A DNA stretch of 18,083 nt from Candidatus Omnitrophota bacterium (GTDB lineage: Bacteria > Hinthialibacterota > Hinthialibacteria > OLB16), in NCBI GenBank assembly GCA_020632575.1, contig JACKFH010000054.1, positions 1 to 18,083 on the forward strand, read 5' to 3'. Below are positions 7,703-14,737 of this stretch, in pieces. The notes beneath the pieces are model-generated. The model made no database searches. It was given only the letters and a program-made list of their open reading frames with translations, and was not told the DNA's origin. Each line of letters opens with the position of its first letter. Within the stretch, counting starts at the first letter, position 1. The translations under genes and the position numbers were made by a program.

Positions 7703-8287
7703 TTGATCCTATCGAATCTTGAAATACAAAAAGCATTGGACGATGGGCGACTTATCATCGAGCCGGAGCCATCTCCACGACAACCCACCGGTCAAATCCA
7801 GTGCCCCTACCAAACATCGGCGGTCGATCTTCGCCTAGGAGACGAGATTTCTTATTTCAAGGAAGGGTTGCCTTTAGATATCAATCTCGGTCAGGGACAA
7901 TTCCAGACACTCTTTGGCCCAAACTCGGAATCCAGGAAGATTACTTCCGAACAACCGTTTATCCTCAGGCCCAACAAACTGGTGCTCGGAAAGACTCACG
8001 AAAGAATCGCGCTTCCGATCAATGAGGAAAGAAGATGTTTGGCGGCAAGGGTCGAGGGAAAAAGTTCGTACGCGAGGTGTGGACTACTCGTTCACTTCAC
8101 TGCTCCGACTATTCATGCCGGTTTTGCCGGAACGATCACTTTGGAACTGATCAATCTCGGTCCCTGTAACATCTCGCTCTATCCAGGGGTCCCCATTTGC
8201 CAGTTGATTATTGAAACTGTCGATGGCATTCCATTTCGCAACGACAGCCAGTTCCAAAATCAGAACCGGCCAGGCGGAAAAACATGA
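7703..8287 (+). CDS. dcd: dCTP deaminase-like protein (dUTPase/Dcd fold)
   Basis: A 194-residue protein, close to the 193 residues of E. coli Dcd. It would deaminate dCTP to dUTP, feeding dTMP synthesis; some relatives also hydrolyse dUTP to dUMP. It starts MILSNLEIQKALDDGRLII, the standard opening of the family, which fixes the TTG start at 7703. The diagnostic core is present: GKSSYAR (119-125), LLVHFTAPTIHAGFAG (128-143), and ITLELINLGP with Glu148 in the place of the catalytic Glu. SLYPGVPICQLIIE (158-171) follows. The centre (47-85) is longer and less conserved than in E. coli. The Shine-Dalgarno is poor, so translation may depend on coupling to the ORF 8 bp upstream. Whether it is a mono- or bifunctional deaminase/dUTPase cannot be decided here. 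Confidence 0.85.
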   Translation: MILSNLEIQKALDDGRLIIEPEPSPRQPTGQIQCPYQTSAVDLRLGDEISYFKEGLPLDINLGQGQFQTLFGPNSESRKITSEQPFILRPNKLVLGKTHERIALPINEERRCLAARVEGKSSYARCGLLVHFTAPTIHAGFAGTITLELINLGPCNISLYPGVPICQLIIETVDGIPFRNDSQFQNQNRPGGKT

Positions 8288-8288
8288 A

Positions 8289-9434
8289 TCATTTTCCCTT
8301 GCCAGCCATTGCCCGCTCCGTCCTCTCCGCGACCTCCTCCCAGGTGTAAGCCTCGGCGGTCTCCCTCGCATGATTTCCCAACAATCGAGCTGCGTCTGGA
8401 TCGGCGAGAACCGCCTCAATGGCGCCTGTCAAATCCTCCACTGAACCAGGCTCGATAAGGAGACAGTTCTTCCGATGCTCCACATACTGCGCGGTTCCAT
8501 CGTTGACCGTGGTGATCACCGGGCAGCAACGCGCCATTGCCTCTAACGGTGGCAACCCGAACCCCTCCGACCAGGTTGGAAAGACGAAGGCGGTCGCGTG
8601 ATCCATGATGCGCACCATCTCCTCGAGCGAGATCACGCCTCGGTAGTCGATCGATTCCAAGACACCGAGATGTCTCGCGAAACCTTTATAGTAACTCTCC
8701 CATGAGCCATGACCGCTGAGAATCAATTTCGCGGTGGGATGTTTCTTTATGACCTCCGCGAAGGAGCGCAGAAGAAGATCGGTTCCCTTCCTCCGTCCCA
8801 GGGCGCCGCAGAAATAGAAGACCGGGTTGGTTGAATCCGAACGCGCTCCAGTGGTCGGGGTTTCCAGATAAATCGGGTCGACTCCGTTGCGGACATTGGT
8901 GACCGGTTTCCCATACCGCTGAAGTTTTTGTTCTAGGGGTTCGCAAACTGTAAGGAGATGGTCGACACGATAAGGAACCTCTCGGAAGAGGAAAGCGTAA
9001 CGTTTCTTGAACGACTCCGGAATGAAAGTTTCCGGGTCCATGTGGACAGCCTGTACGATCTTTCCTTTCCACGTTCCCCTTTCGCGAGCCATCAGAGCTG
9101 CCTTGGCGTTGGGATGAAATCCGGCATGGATGACTTCTGTTCCTGCCGGGATGGCTTGCGCAATTTTCTTAAGCCCCATGGTCAGGTCTTTTAGGGTTCG
9201 AGCGAACTGAATTGGCTTCGTCTCGGGCGGCATCGTATAGAGGTTGGAGGAAACACCAGGGATTTTCTCGACCACAATCTCATCCGGAAGTTTCGGAAGG
9301 ACTTCGAGGTCGAGAATCTCAGGAGATTGAATGGTCACATTGTGCCCGCGTTCGGCGAGGCGTTTGGCGACCTGGAAAAAGTGAACAACCCCGCCGCAGA
9401 CTCGAATCGAGGGGAGCGAGTAGAGAATCTTCAT
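8289..9434 (-). CDS. GT4-family glycosyltransferase
   Basis: A 381-residue GT-B fold glycosyltransferase that would transfer a sugar from a nucleotide-sugar donor, probably for a surface polysaccharide or glycolipid. The N-terminal Rossmann half opens MKILYSLPSIRVCGGVVHFF, with the glycine-rich acceptor loop at 14-15. The C-terminal half has CGALGRRKGTDLLL (209-222), the FVFPTWSEGFGLPPLEAMA block with the EX7E pair Glu290/Glu298, and the VITTVNDGT donor-site loop. It ends in a typical helical EEVAERTERAM tail. There is no membrane segment, so it is probably cytosolic or peripheral. It is the last gene of the DUF58-VWA-GT unit, 9 bp after the VWA stop, with a weak Shine-Dalgarno (AAGAAA). Its stop codon lies one base from the convergent dcd stop. 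Donor and acceptor are unknown. Confidence 0.88.
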   Translation of the reverse strand: MKILYSLPSIRVCGGVVHFFQVAKRLAERGHNVTIQSPEILDLEVLPKLPDEIVVEKIPGVSSNLYTMPPETKPIQFARTLKDLTMGLKKIAQAIPAGTEVIHAGFHPNAKAALMARERGTWKGKIVQAVHMDPETFIPESFKKRYAFLFREVPYRVDHLLTVCEPLEQKLQRYGKPVTNVRNGVDPIYLETPTTGARSDSTNPVFYFCGALGRRKGTDLLLRSFAEVIKKHPTAKLILSGHGSWESYYKGFARHLGVLESIDYRGVISLEEMVRIMDHATAFVFPTWSEGFGLPPLEAMARCCPVITTVNDGTAQYVEHRKNCLLIEPGSVEDLTGAIEAVLADPDAARLLGNHARETAEAYTWEEVAERTERAMAGKGK

Positions 9435-9443
9435 GGTTTCTTT

Positions 9444-11318
9444 TTACACCCAGGATTGGCGGGTGTAAAACCACCACTCGACAACAAGAACCCCAAGAGC
9501 GAGCAAAGCGAGCCAGGGCCAGATCTCTCGGCTTTGGGCTAGGGCCGTCGCCTGGGCCTCGATCTTCTCTTCCCCGAAGGCAAGCGTCTCGACCGGAGTG
9601 ATCGAGGACTCCTTGCCATTCAGGAGATTGACCCATCGAGCCTCCTCGGTCCCATTTGGATAGACGAAGCGATACTCCCCACTTCGATCGGTCGAGGAGA
9701 AGAAGTTGCGTTGGTCGGGCAGAAGCGCAACCTCGAATTCCTCGCCGGTCGGATCGATCACGGTCATCTCGGTTTGACCCGCTTTCGAATCGATCTCGAT
9801 CGCCTCCCCCGTTCGGTGGACTGAGACCTCGGCCATGCGACCGCTTCCTCCGGAAAGCCAGCGCACCGCGTTCGTCAGCGTGATTGGGAAAGAATAGAGC
9901 CGCGTCCAATTCGATTGAACTAATGAAAATGTTGTTCCAAGGAATCGTTGATCGCCTCTTTCCAACGAATAGATGAGAGGGATCTCCCGAGATTCGAGGA
10001 GGACATCGAACTCGTCGTTGAGTTGAACTCGGTTGCCTTTCGCAATTTGAAGGTTTCGATACTCGGCCCCACGAGTGACCGGGTGCGTGCGGTTCCAATC
10101 GAGAACGATCGGGAACTCGACCTCTTCTCCCCAGGTGACGCCCACCTCTTCGGGCGGGATGGCCCCGAGGAAGAACACCCCGTCAAAATGGTTCGGCAGC
10201 ATATCCGGAGCCCAGGTGTCGAAGATATGAATATCCGCCTCCGAGGTGGCCGAATAGGCTTTGGGCGGCAAGACCTGAACTTGAGTCTCTGGGATTTGGT
10301 TAACCGCCTTGGCGAGGGGAGTGAAACCATTCGCATAAACCCGAACTCGAATCGGCTCGGGCGCTTTCAAAACCGCCGCGGCCGAGTTGTCGGTGTCGAA
10401 GTCGTCATCGGCATCAACCGAAACGCGAAGCACCCCCTCCTCGACCGGGGGAACCTGGAAGATATGCGAGTAATTCTGCTCCTCCCCCCATTCGAAAACA
10501 TGCGCATCAATGGTCTGGTCGTTCCATTCGAGGGAGATCGTTTCCGAACCGGTTCGATCGGGAGTTCGGGTGAGCTCGACAAAGGCCTGAATCTCGGCCT
10601 CTTCGGTAGGAGGTCGAGTGATCGAATAACGAGTGACTCCCACATTCGAGCCACCTTCCCCAATCTTCTCATAGACAGTCTCCACCGCCGGAGGAAAAAG
10701 GTTTTGCGATTCGGGAATCGCTCCATCCGAAAACAGAAAAACTTTCGAGCGGGTCGTATCCTCGCCGATCGATGCTTTCAGGATGGTCATCGCTTCGGAG
10801 AGATCGGTGGCCGTGTCCTGTACGGTGAGTCGATCCAAGGCAGAGAGAAGCTCTCCCTTGTTTTCGGTGCGGGGAACCACCAGGGTTGTATGGTGCCCAA
10901 AGGTGAGCAGCATCATTCGGTCGCCAGAACCCATGCCGCGGATGAGATCCCGCACCTTTTCCTTCGCCACATTGAATCGATTCGGCGCGACATCGGTGGC
11001 GGCCATGCTTGCTGATTGGTCAAGGAGGACATAATAGTCGATCCCGCGAAAGGCCTCGAGGTTTAGGGTCGGCCGCATCATCGCCAGAGTAAGCAGCGCC
11101 AAAAGGAGAAGTTGCAGGAGCATCAGGGGATTGGTTCTCAACTTTTGAAAGGGGGAGTTGGCGGTGTAATCTTCCAGGCTCTGCCTCCACAAAAGGACCG
11201 ATGGCACCTCCTGTTTCTTTCGCTTCAATTTGAGCAAGTACAACAAAACCAACGCGGGCAAGGAAAGCCCGAAAAGAATCCCAAGTGGCGATAAGAAATA
11301 GTTTGCGAGCCAGCTCAC
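9444..11318 (-). CDS. BatA-like membrane protein with VWA domain
   Basis: A 624-residue protein of the BatA N-terminal/von Willebrand A type. Membrane segments lie at about 10-30 and 64-82, with a third near the C terminus (about 599-617, LALLALGVLVVEWWFY). The BatA motif region (PLGILFGLSLPALVLLYLLK, then VPSVLLWRQSLED) precedes the VWA domain. The MIDAS motif is DQSAS at 100-104, with Thr/Asp residues near 169-172 and FSDG at 196-199. Between the VWA domain and the last helix is about 350 residues of beta-rich, probably extracytoplasmic sequence. Such proteins work with MoxR ATPases and DUF58 proteins, often in chaperone-like or metal-insertion roles for envelope enzymes. The start overlaps the DUF58 stop by 4 bp (ATGA), a sign of coupled translation. 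The exact role is unknown. Confidence 0.9.
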   Translation of the reverse strand: MSWLANYFLSPLGILFGLSLPALVLLYLLKLKRKKQEVPSVLLWRQSLEDYTANSPFQKLRTNPLMLLQLLLLALLTLAMMRPTLNLEAFRGIDYYVLLDQSASMAATDVAPNRFNVAKEKVRDLIRGMGSGDRMMLLTFGHHTTLVVPRTENKGELLSALDRLTVQDTATDLSEAMTILKASIGEDTTRSKVFLFSDGAIPESQNLFPPAVETVYEKIGEGGSNVGVTRYSITRPPTEEAEIQAFVELTRTPDRTGSETISLEWNDQTIDAHVFEWGEEQNYSHIFQVPPVEEGVLRVSVDADDDFDTDNSAAAVLKAPEPIRVRVYANGFTPLAKAVNQIPETQVQVLPPKAYSATSEADIHIFDTWAPDMLPNHFDGVFFLGAIPPEEVGVTWGEEVEFPIVLDWNRTHPVTRGAEYRNLQIAKGNRVQLNDEFDVLLESREIPLIYSLERGDQRFLGTTFSLVQSNWTRLYSFPITLTNAVRWLSGGSGRMAEVSVHRTGEAIEIDSKAGQTEMTVIDPTGEEFEVALLPDQRNFFSSTDRSGEYRFVYPNGTEEARWVNLLNGKESSITPVETLAFGEEKIEAQATALAQSREIWPWLALLALGVLVVEWWFYTRQSWV

Positions 11319-12214
11319 CGGACGAACCCCACCCTTCGGAGGTAATCGAGGACGAGTCGTTCGATTTCGAAATCGGTCCGGGTCGAGAGGTAATAGATCC
11401 CGCGCGAAGAACAGTAATCCTGAAGCGACGAGACATACGCCGCCACCTTCTTCTTATAGACCTCGCGAAGTTTGGCGTTGAGAGTGACCTCGACCTCCTC
11501 GCCGGTCTCGCTGTCGATCAATTTGAGATGTCCCCCATATTTCGGTTCGACCTCCTCGGGATCCATTAAATGAATTGCGAAGACCTCGTGCCTCCTCGAA
11601 AGCAGCGCTTTAAGCGCCTCTTCATATCCGGTTGGATCGAGAAAATCGGAGATCAAGACCACGATCCCACGACGGGCGTAGCGAATCGCAAAATCGCGGC
11701 ATGAGCTGGGGAGATTGGTAGGGCCATCGCAGGAGAGACTGTTGAGGTAATCGAAGAGACGCCACACACGGTTCTTGATGCGGATCGGCTCAAGCTGTTC
11801 GGTGCGCCCCGCCGAAAAAGCAGTCACCGCGAGACGGTCGTAATTGGTGAGGGCGAGATATCCGAGCGCGGCCGCCAGTTTTTTCCCATACTCGAACTTC
11901 GCCGGGTCGCCGGAAGCCATCGAGTTACTCGTATCCAGAAGGAGGTAAACCGAAAGGTCCTCCTCCTCTTCAAAGAGCTTCAAGAAGAGTTTGTCCAGAC
12001 GGCCAAAAATATTCCAGTCGATGAAACGGATGTCATCGCCTCGGACATAGTTTCGGTAATCCGCGAAATCGACACTAATCCCCTTCTTCTTGCTTCTCCG
12101 TTCCCCGCGTATCTTCCCGGAGACCAGCTTGCGGCTCACCAGGGAGAGCTGCTCGAGCTTTCGCAAGAACTCCGGTTCCAGCAAAGTCGGTTTCGCGGGG
12201 GTGGATTCGGCCAT
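11315..12214 (-). CDS. DUF58 domain protein (VWA-like, MoxR partner type)
   Basis: A 299-residue soluble protein. The DUF58 signature runs at 48-84: VDFADYRNYVRGDDIRFIDW followed by NIFGRLDKLFLKLFEEEEDL. A VWA-like fold follows with DTSNSM at 94-99 (a MIDAS-like DxSxS) and VVLISDFLDP further on. DUF58 proteins are normally encoded next to a MoxR AAA+ ATPase and VWA proteins. Here the VWA partner overlaps by 4 bp downstream, but no moxR gene lies upstream; the next gene is a divergent aldo/keto reductase. AGGA at 12219-12222 (read on the minus strand) precedes the ATG at 12214. It is the first gene of the three-gene operon, and two dyads in the 255-bp upstream region may control it. Confidence 0.9.
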   Translation of the reverse strand: MAESTPAKPTLLEPEFLRKLEQLSLVSRKLVSGKIRGERRSKKKGISVDFADYRNYVRGDDIRFIDWNIFGRLDKLFLKLFEEEEDLSVYLLLDTSNSMASGDPAKFEYGKKLAAALGYLALTNYDRLAVTAFSAGRTEQLEPIRIKNRVWRLFDYLNSLSCDGPTNLPSSCRDFAIRYARRGIVVLISDFLDPTGYEEALKALLSRRHEVFAIHLMDPEEVEPKYGGHLKLIDSETGEEVEVTLNAKLREVYKKKVAAYVSSLQDYCSSRGIYYLSTRTDFEIERLVLDYLRRVGFVR

Positions 12215-12282
12215 TTGTTCCTAGGATAGGACAAGTGAATGGGTTGTCCAGCTTGAAATAAAAGCGTCTCTTCGACTCCCAC

Positions 12283-12308
12283 TGACAAAATTAGGGCTTA
12301 TTTTGTCA
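12283..12308. promoter_or_regulatory. candidate operator, copy 1 of a tandem dyad
   Basis: A 26-bp element with 9-bp perfect inverted arms, TGACAAAAT (12283-12291) and ATTTTGTCA (12300-12308), around an 8-bp centre. It lies in the AT-rich divergent region between the DUF58 operon and the aldo/keto reductase. A second similar copy starts 32 bp downstream. TTGACA on the minus strand (12304-12309) overlaps its right arm and could be a -35 box, although no matching -10 was found. Confidence 0.5.
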
Positions 12309-12314
12309 ATCTGA

Positions 12315-12340
12315 TGATAAAATTGAGGGTTATTCTATCA
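12315..12340. promoter_or_regulatory. candidate operator, copy 2 of a tandem dyad
   Basis: A 26-bp element identical to copy 1 at 20 of 26 positions when aligned without gaps. Its outer arms TGATA (12315-12319) and TATCA (12336-12340) are perfect. Copy 1 has C-G and copy 2 has T-A at the fourth position and its symmetric partner, so the symmetry is kept by paired changes. This favours a bound dimeric regulator over coincidence. The centre-to-centre distance is 32 bp, about three helical turns. Confidence 0.5.
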
Positions 12341-12469
12341 CACTTGCAGCCATTATCTCTTGATCCTGGCATTGAACTCCGTCATGGACATGGGGTCGAG
12401 AACAATCCCGCAATCCTTTAAACTCTCTTCTTTCTCACATTTCCACCAAACTCACCTCGGAGGACTAAC

Positions 12470-13420
12470 ATGGAATACCGTCAACTTGGCAAAACCGACC
12501 TCATCGTTTCCCGCATCTGTTTCGGTTGCTGGCAGCTTTCGCCCCGTTTCTGGGGGGAAGTGCCCCTCGAGCCCTGGCACGCGGCGCTGAAGAAATCGGT
12601 CGATCTCGGGGTCAATTTCATCGACACCGCCGACGCTTATGGCGATGGGTACGCCGAGGAGTCCTTGGGCGATTTCCTCAAGAAGGAGGGACTCCGGGAC
12701 AAGTTCATCCTGGCCACCAAATTCTATTGGAACTTTCAGGGGGAGCGTCACCCGGACACCCGCTACGAATACATCCTGCGAGAGTGCGAAGATTCCCTTC
12801 GGCGGTTGAAAACCGATGTGATCGATCTCTACCAGATTCATGCCTTCGATCCGCTCACCCGACCGGAGGAGGTCGCCGCCGCTTTCGGTCAGCTCAAGAA
12901 AGAGGGGAAGGTCCGATGGTTCGGGGTCAGCAATCTGAACGCCGACCAGATGCGGATGTACCTTCCGTATTTCGACATCGAATGCCTCCAACCCCGGTAC
13001 AGTCTTCTCTCGCGCGAGATCGAGGCGCATGAACTTCCGCTCTGTCTGGAGAAGCGGATTGGCGCCATCGCCTACTCACCGCTCTTCCGGGGACTCCTCA
13101 CCGGCAAGTACGACAGGGATCACAAGTTCGAAGACACCCGGAAGGATGCTCCGCTTTTCAACGGCAAGGCCTTTCACCGAATTCTCGACGCGATGGAAGA
13201 GGTCAAGAAGTTTGCGGACGATCTCGGCCTAACAGTTCCGCAGCTCGCCATACGCTGGGTCCTAACCCATCCGGCCATGACTTCGGCGATCGTCGGGATC
13301 AAGACGGAGGAACACTTGGCAACCATATGCCCGGCCGCCGATGAGGAGCTGCCGATCGAGGTTTGGTACAAGGTGGCGTCGATACTGGAAACGGCGAAGA
13401 AGGAAGCGGAGGCGATGTGA
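12470..13420 (+). CDS. aldo/keto reductase
   Basis: A 316-residue NADPH-dependent aldo/keto reductase with a TIM-barrel fold. It opens MEYRQLGKTDLIVSRICFGC, the standard start of the YajO/Tas-like AKR group. The catalytic tetrad is complete: Asp52 and Tyr57 in FIDTADAYGDG, Lys84 in LATKF, and His124 in YQIHAFD. Cofactor-binding features are present near the C terminus (AIRWVLTHPAMTSAIVGIK). GGAGGA at 12459-12464 lies 5 bp before the ATG, a strong ribosome-binding site. The natural substrate cannot be told from sequence; members reduce sugars, aldehydes or ketones. It is transcribed away from the DUF58 operon and shares the intergenic region carrying the tandem dyads. No terminator is visible before the PIN gene 108 bp downstream. 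Confidence 0.92.
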   Translation: MEYRQLGKTDLIVSRICFGCWQLSPRFWGEVPLEPWHAALKKSVDLGVNFIDTADAYGDGYAEESLGDFLKKEGLRDKFILATKFYWNFQGERHPDTRYEYILRECEDSLRRLKTDVIDLYQIHAFDPLTRPEEVAAAFGQLKKEGKVRWFGVSNLNADQMRMYLPYFDIECLQPRYSLLSREIEAHELPLCLEKRIGAIAYSPLFRGLLTGKYDRDHKFEDTRKDAPLFNGKAFHRILDAMEEVKKFADDLGLTVPQLAIRWVLTHPAMTSAIVGIKTEEHLATICPAADEELPIEVWYKVASILETAKKEAEAM

Positions 13421-13528
13421 AGCGATGCCCCGATTGACCACGGGAAGCTCGATCCAAGATCGCAAGAATCCTTGAGAACGCGTGAATCTTTCAGAAATTG
13501 AGAAATCAAAACGCCATGAGGAAATAGG

Positions 13529-13978
13529 TTGAAGATTTACTTGGATACGTGCTGCTACAGTCGGCTCCGCGACGATCAATCGATTCTCGAAATCCGGAAC
13601 GAGACTCTCTCGATTCGGCGAATTCTGGACTTGATCGACGAAGGTCGATTGGACTTGGTAACCAGTGAAATCCTTGAGTACGAGATTTCCATGAATCCGA
13701 ATGAGGTGAGTCGGATCACTTTCATGGAACTCCTGCAAATGTCGAACGAACGAGTCGAGGTTGATCGAGAGGTCTTTGCGCTCGCGGAGACTGTCCGGTC
13801 GATTGGAATCGATTTCTCGGATGCACTTCACCTTGTGTGTGCCGCTAAAAGTGACTGTTTCCTTTTTATCACAGTGGACAAGGGTATCCTGAAATCGGCC
13901 AGAGAGATCTCGAAAGTGTTGCGCATCGGAGTCATGAATCCGATAATGTGTTTAAGTGAGGTAGGAGAAGAACCGTGA
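13529..13978 (+). CDS. PIN-domain (VapC-like) toxin
   Basis: A 149-residue PIN-domain protein, probably a Mg-dependent ribonuclease toxin. Acidic active-site residues in family positions are Asp6 (MKIYLDTCCYSRLRDDQ), Glu47 or Glu50 (SEILEYEI), Asp98 (DALHL) and Asp117 (TVDKGIL). A closing NP motif follows (MNPIM). The opening KIYLDTCC..R..DDQ matches a PIN subgroup common in cyanobacteria and other environmental bacteria. The start is TTG at 13529: the frame must begin here to keep the first beta strand, and AGGA at 13518-13521 lies 7 bp before it. A four-codon ATG frame (13516-13527) overlaps the ribosome-binding site and may be only chance. The stop overlaps the next gene's GTG by 4 bp, which implies coupled translation with a partner encoded downstream. 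Confidence 0.85.
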   Translation: MKIYLDTCCYSRLRDDQSILEIRNETLSIRRILDLIDEGRLDLVTSEILEYEISMNPNEVSRITFMELLQMSNERVEVDREVFALAETVRSIGIDFSDALHLVCAAKSDCFLFITVDKGILKSAREISKVLRIGVMNPIMCLSEVGEEP

Positions 13979-14280
13979 CTCTTGAAACCGGTCTGACAAT
14001 CAAAGAGAAAAGCGAAAAAGCACTGGAGAAGAATCTCTCTCCAGAGGAAATCAAAGATTTCAAAACCGCGCTTTCCGGGAACTCTTCTCCTGAGGAATCC
14101 GAGAAACTCCGAAAGGGCTTAGAGACGCTCTTCGCGAACTTGAAGCCTTCCGAAGCTCTCGAATGGATCGAAACCATGGCTCCGGGTGCGGGCGATTCTT
14201 TATCCCCCCGATTGAAGATATTGGAGGGGATGAATAACGACGAAATTATTGCAAATCTTCGTCGCGGATCCGCCCACTGA
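13975..14280 (+). CDS. putative antitoxin of the PIN toxin
   Basis: A 101-residue protein starting at GTG 13975, with AGGAG at 13963-13967 seven bases before it and a 4-bp overlap with the PIN stop. It is charged and helix-rich, with no membrane segment. The C-terminal half, ALEWIETMAPGAGDSLSPR followed by a KILEGMNNDEIIANLRR tail, resembles from memory the short partner proteins of this PIN subgroup. Those end in a pattern like A-x-x-F-I, G-x-GDYT-x-ER and DEI-x-x-I. The N-terminal stretch NLSPEEIKDFKTALSGNSSPEESEK would be an insertion relative to them. The antitoxin role is inferred from the overlap and this resemblance. The gene order, toxin first, is opposite to classic vapBC. Confidence 0.55.
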   Translation: MTLETGLTIKEKSEKALEKNLSPEEIKDFKTALSGNSSPEESEKLRKGLETLFANLKPSEALEWIETMAPGAGDSLSPRLKILEGMNNDEIIANLRRGSAH

Positions 14281-14336
14281 TCGAGATTGGAACATCTGAC
14301 CCGTTCGACTCTGTCCGATTAGAGGTGCGAAACATC

Positions 14337-14657
14337 ATGCCTGACTATGCCTTCCACGAAATCCGTGGCTATCCCGGAATCAAAGGCACTCTGGAAATCT
14401 CTATCAACGAGAATGATGGGGTCTTCATCGGCGGCGATCCCAAGGGATTGAAATCCCTGGCGGCTGTACTGAACTGGCTCGCGGATGTGGACCAGGAAAA
14501 GACGAACATGCCCGAGGGCGAGCGGGAGCATGTTCACCTCCGTCCCAAAATGTCCTCGGATGATGGTGGGGAACTGACGGAATTCTCAGACGAAACGGAG
14601 GTCTGCCGTTTGGACGCGAAAGGTTCGGGGAAGTTTCCGGATCACTATTATACATGA
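14337..14657 (+). CDS. small protein, Imm32-like
   Basis: A 106-residue acidic protein (MPDYAFHEIRG...). I place the start at ATG 14337, because GAGGTG at 14322-14327 lies 9 bp before it; a GTG at 14325 in the same frame would fall inside that site. The pattern GVFIGGDPKGLKSLAAVLNWLA followed by GEREHVHLRP resembles the Imm32 immunity-protein family, which has a G-x-x-x-GL-x-x-LA block and a G-x-H-x-H-L block. No polymorphic toxin gene is visible nearby, so it would be an orphan immunity gene or a relative with another job. It sits between two toxin-antitoxin modules. The assignment rests on remembered motif shape only. Confidence 0.5.
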   Translation: MPDYAFHEIRGYPGIKGTLEISINENDGVFIGGDPKGLKSLAAVLNWLADVDQEKTNMPEGEREHVHLRPKMSSDDGGELTEFSDETEVCRLDAKGSGKFPDHYYT

Positions 14658-14690
14658 TGAGTTTCGCGCGCGGTTGCCAGTGAGGACATT

Positions 14691-14709
14691 TGTCGTGATA
14701 ATGACGACA
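14691..14709. promoter_or_regulatory. inverted repeat upstream of the Xre-RES pair
   Basis: TGTCGT (14691-14696) and ACGACA (14704-14709) are perfect 6-bp arms around a 7-bp AT-rich centre, 29 bp before the antitoxin ATG. Xre/MbcA-RES operons are generally autoregulated by the antitoxin binding palindromes at the promoter, so this is the likely operator. No confident -35/-10 pair was assigned. Confidence 0.5.
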
Positions 14710-14737
14710 TTAGACCTAGAATTGCCAGGAGAGCGCA

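Noticed and set aside
9948..11015. Long open frame antisense to the VWA gene (355 codons)
   Set aside because: It is a mirror of the VWA coding frame, rich in Arg/Gly/Asn with no family pattern. The opposite strand carries clear BatA and MIDAS motifs.
12526..13032. Overlapping same-strand frame within the aldo/keto reductase
   Set aside because: It is Arg/Gly-rich out-of-frame translation of a gene with a complete catalytic tetrad in the other frame.
13450..13462. Small inverted repeat CGATC-N3-GATCG before the PIN gene
   Set aside because: The arms are only 5 bp and this kind of GATC palindrome is common in the window, so chance is likely.
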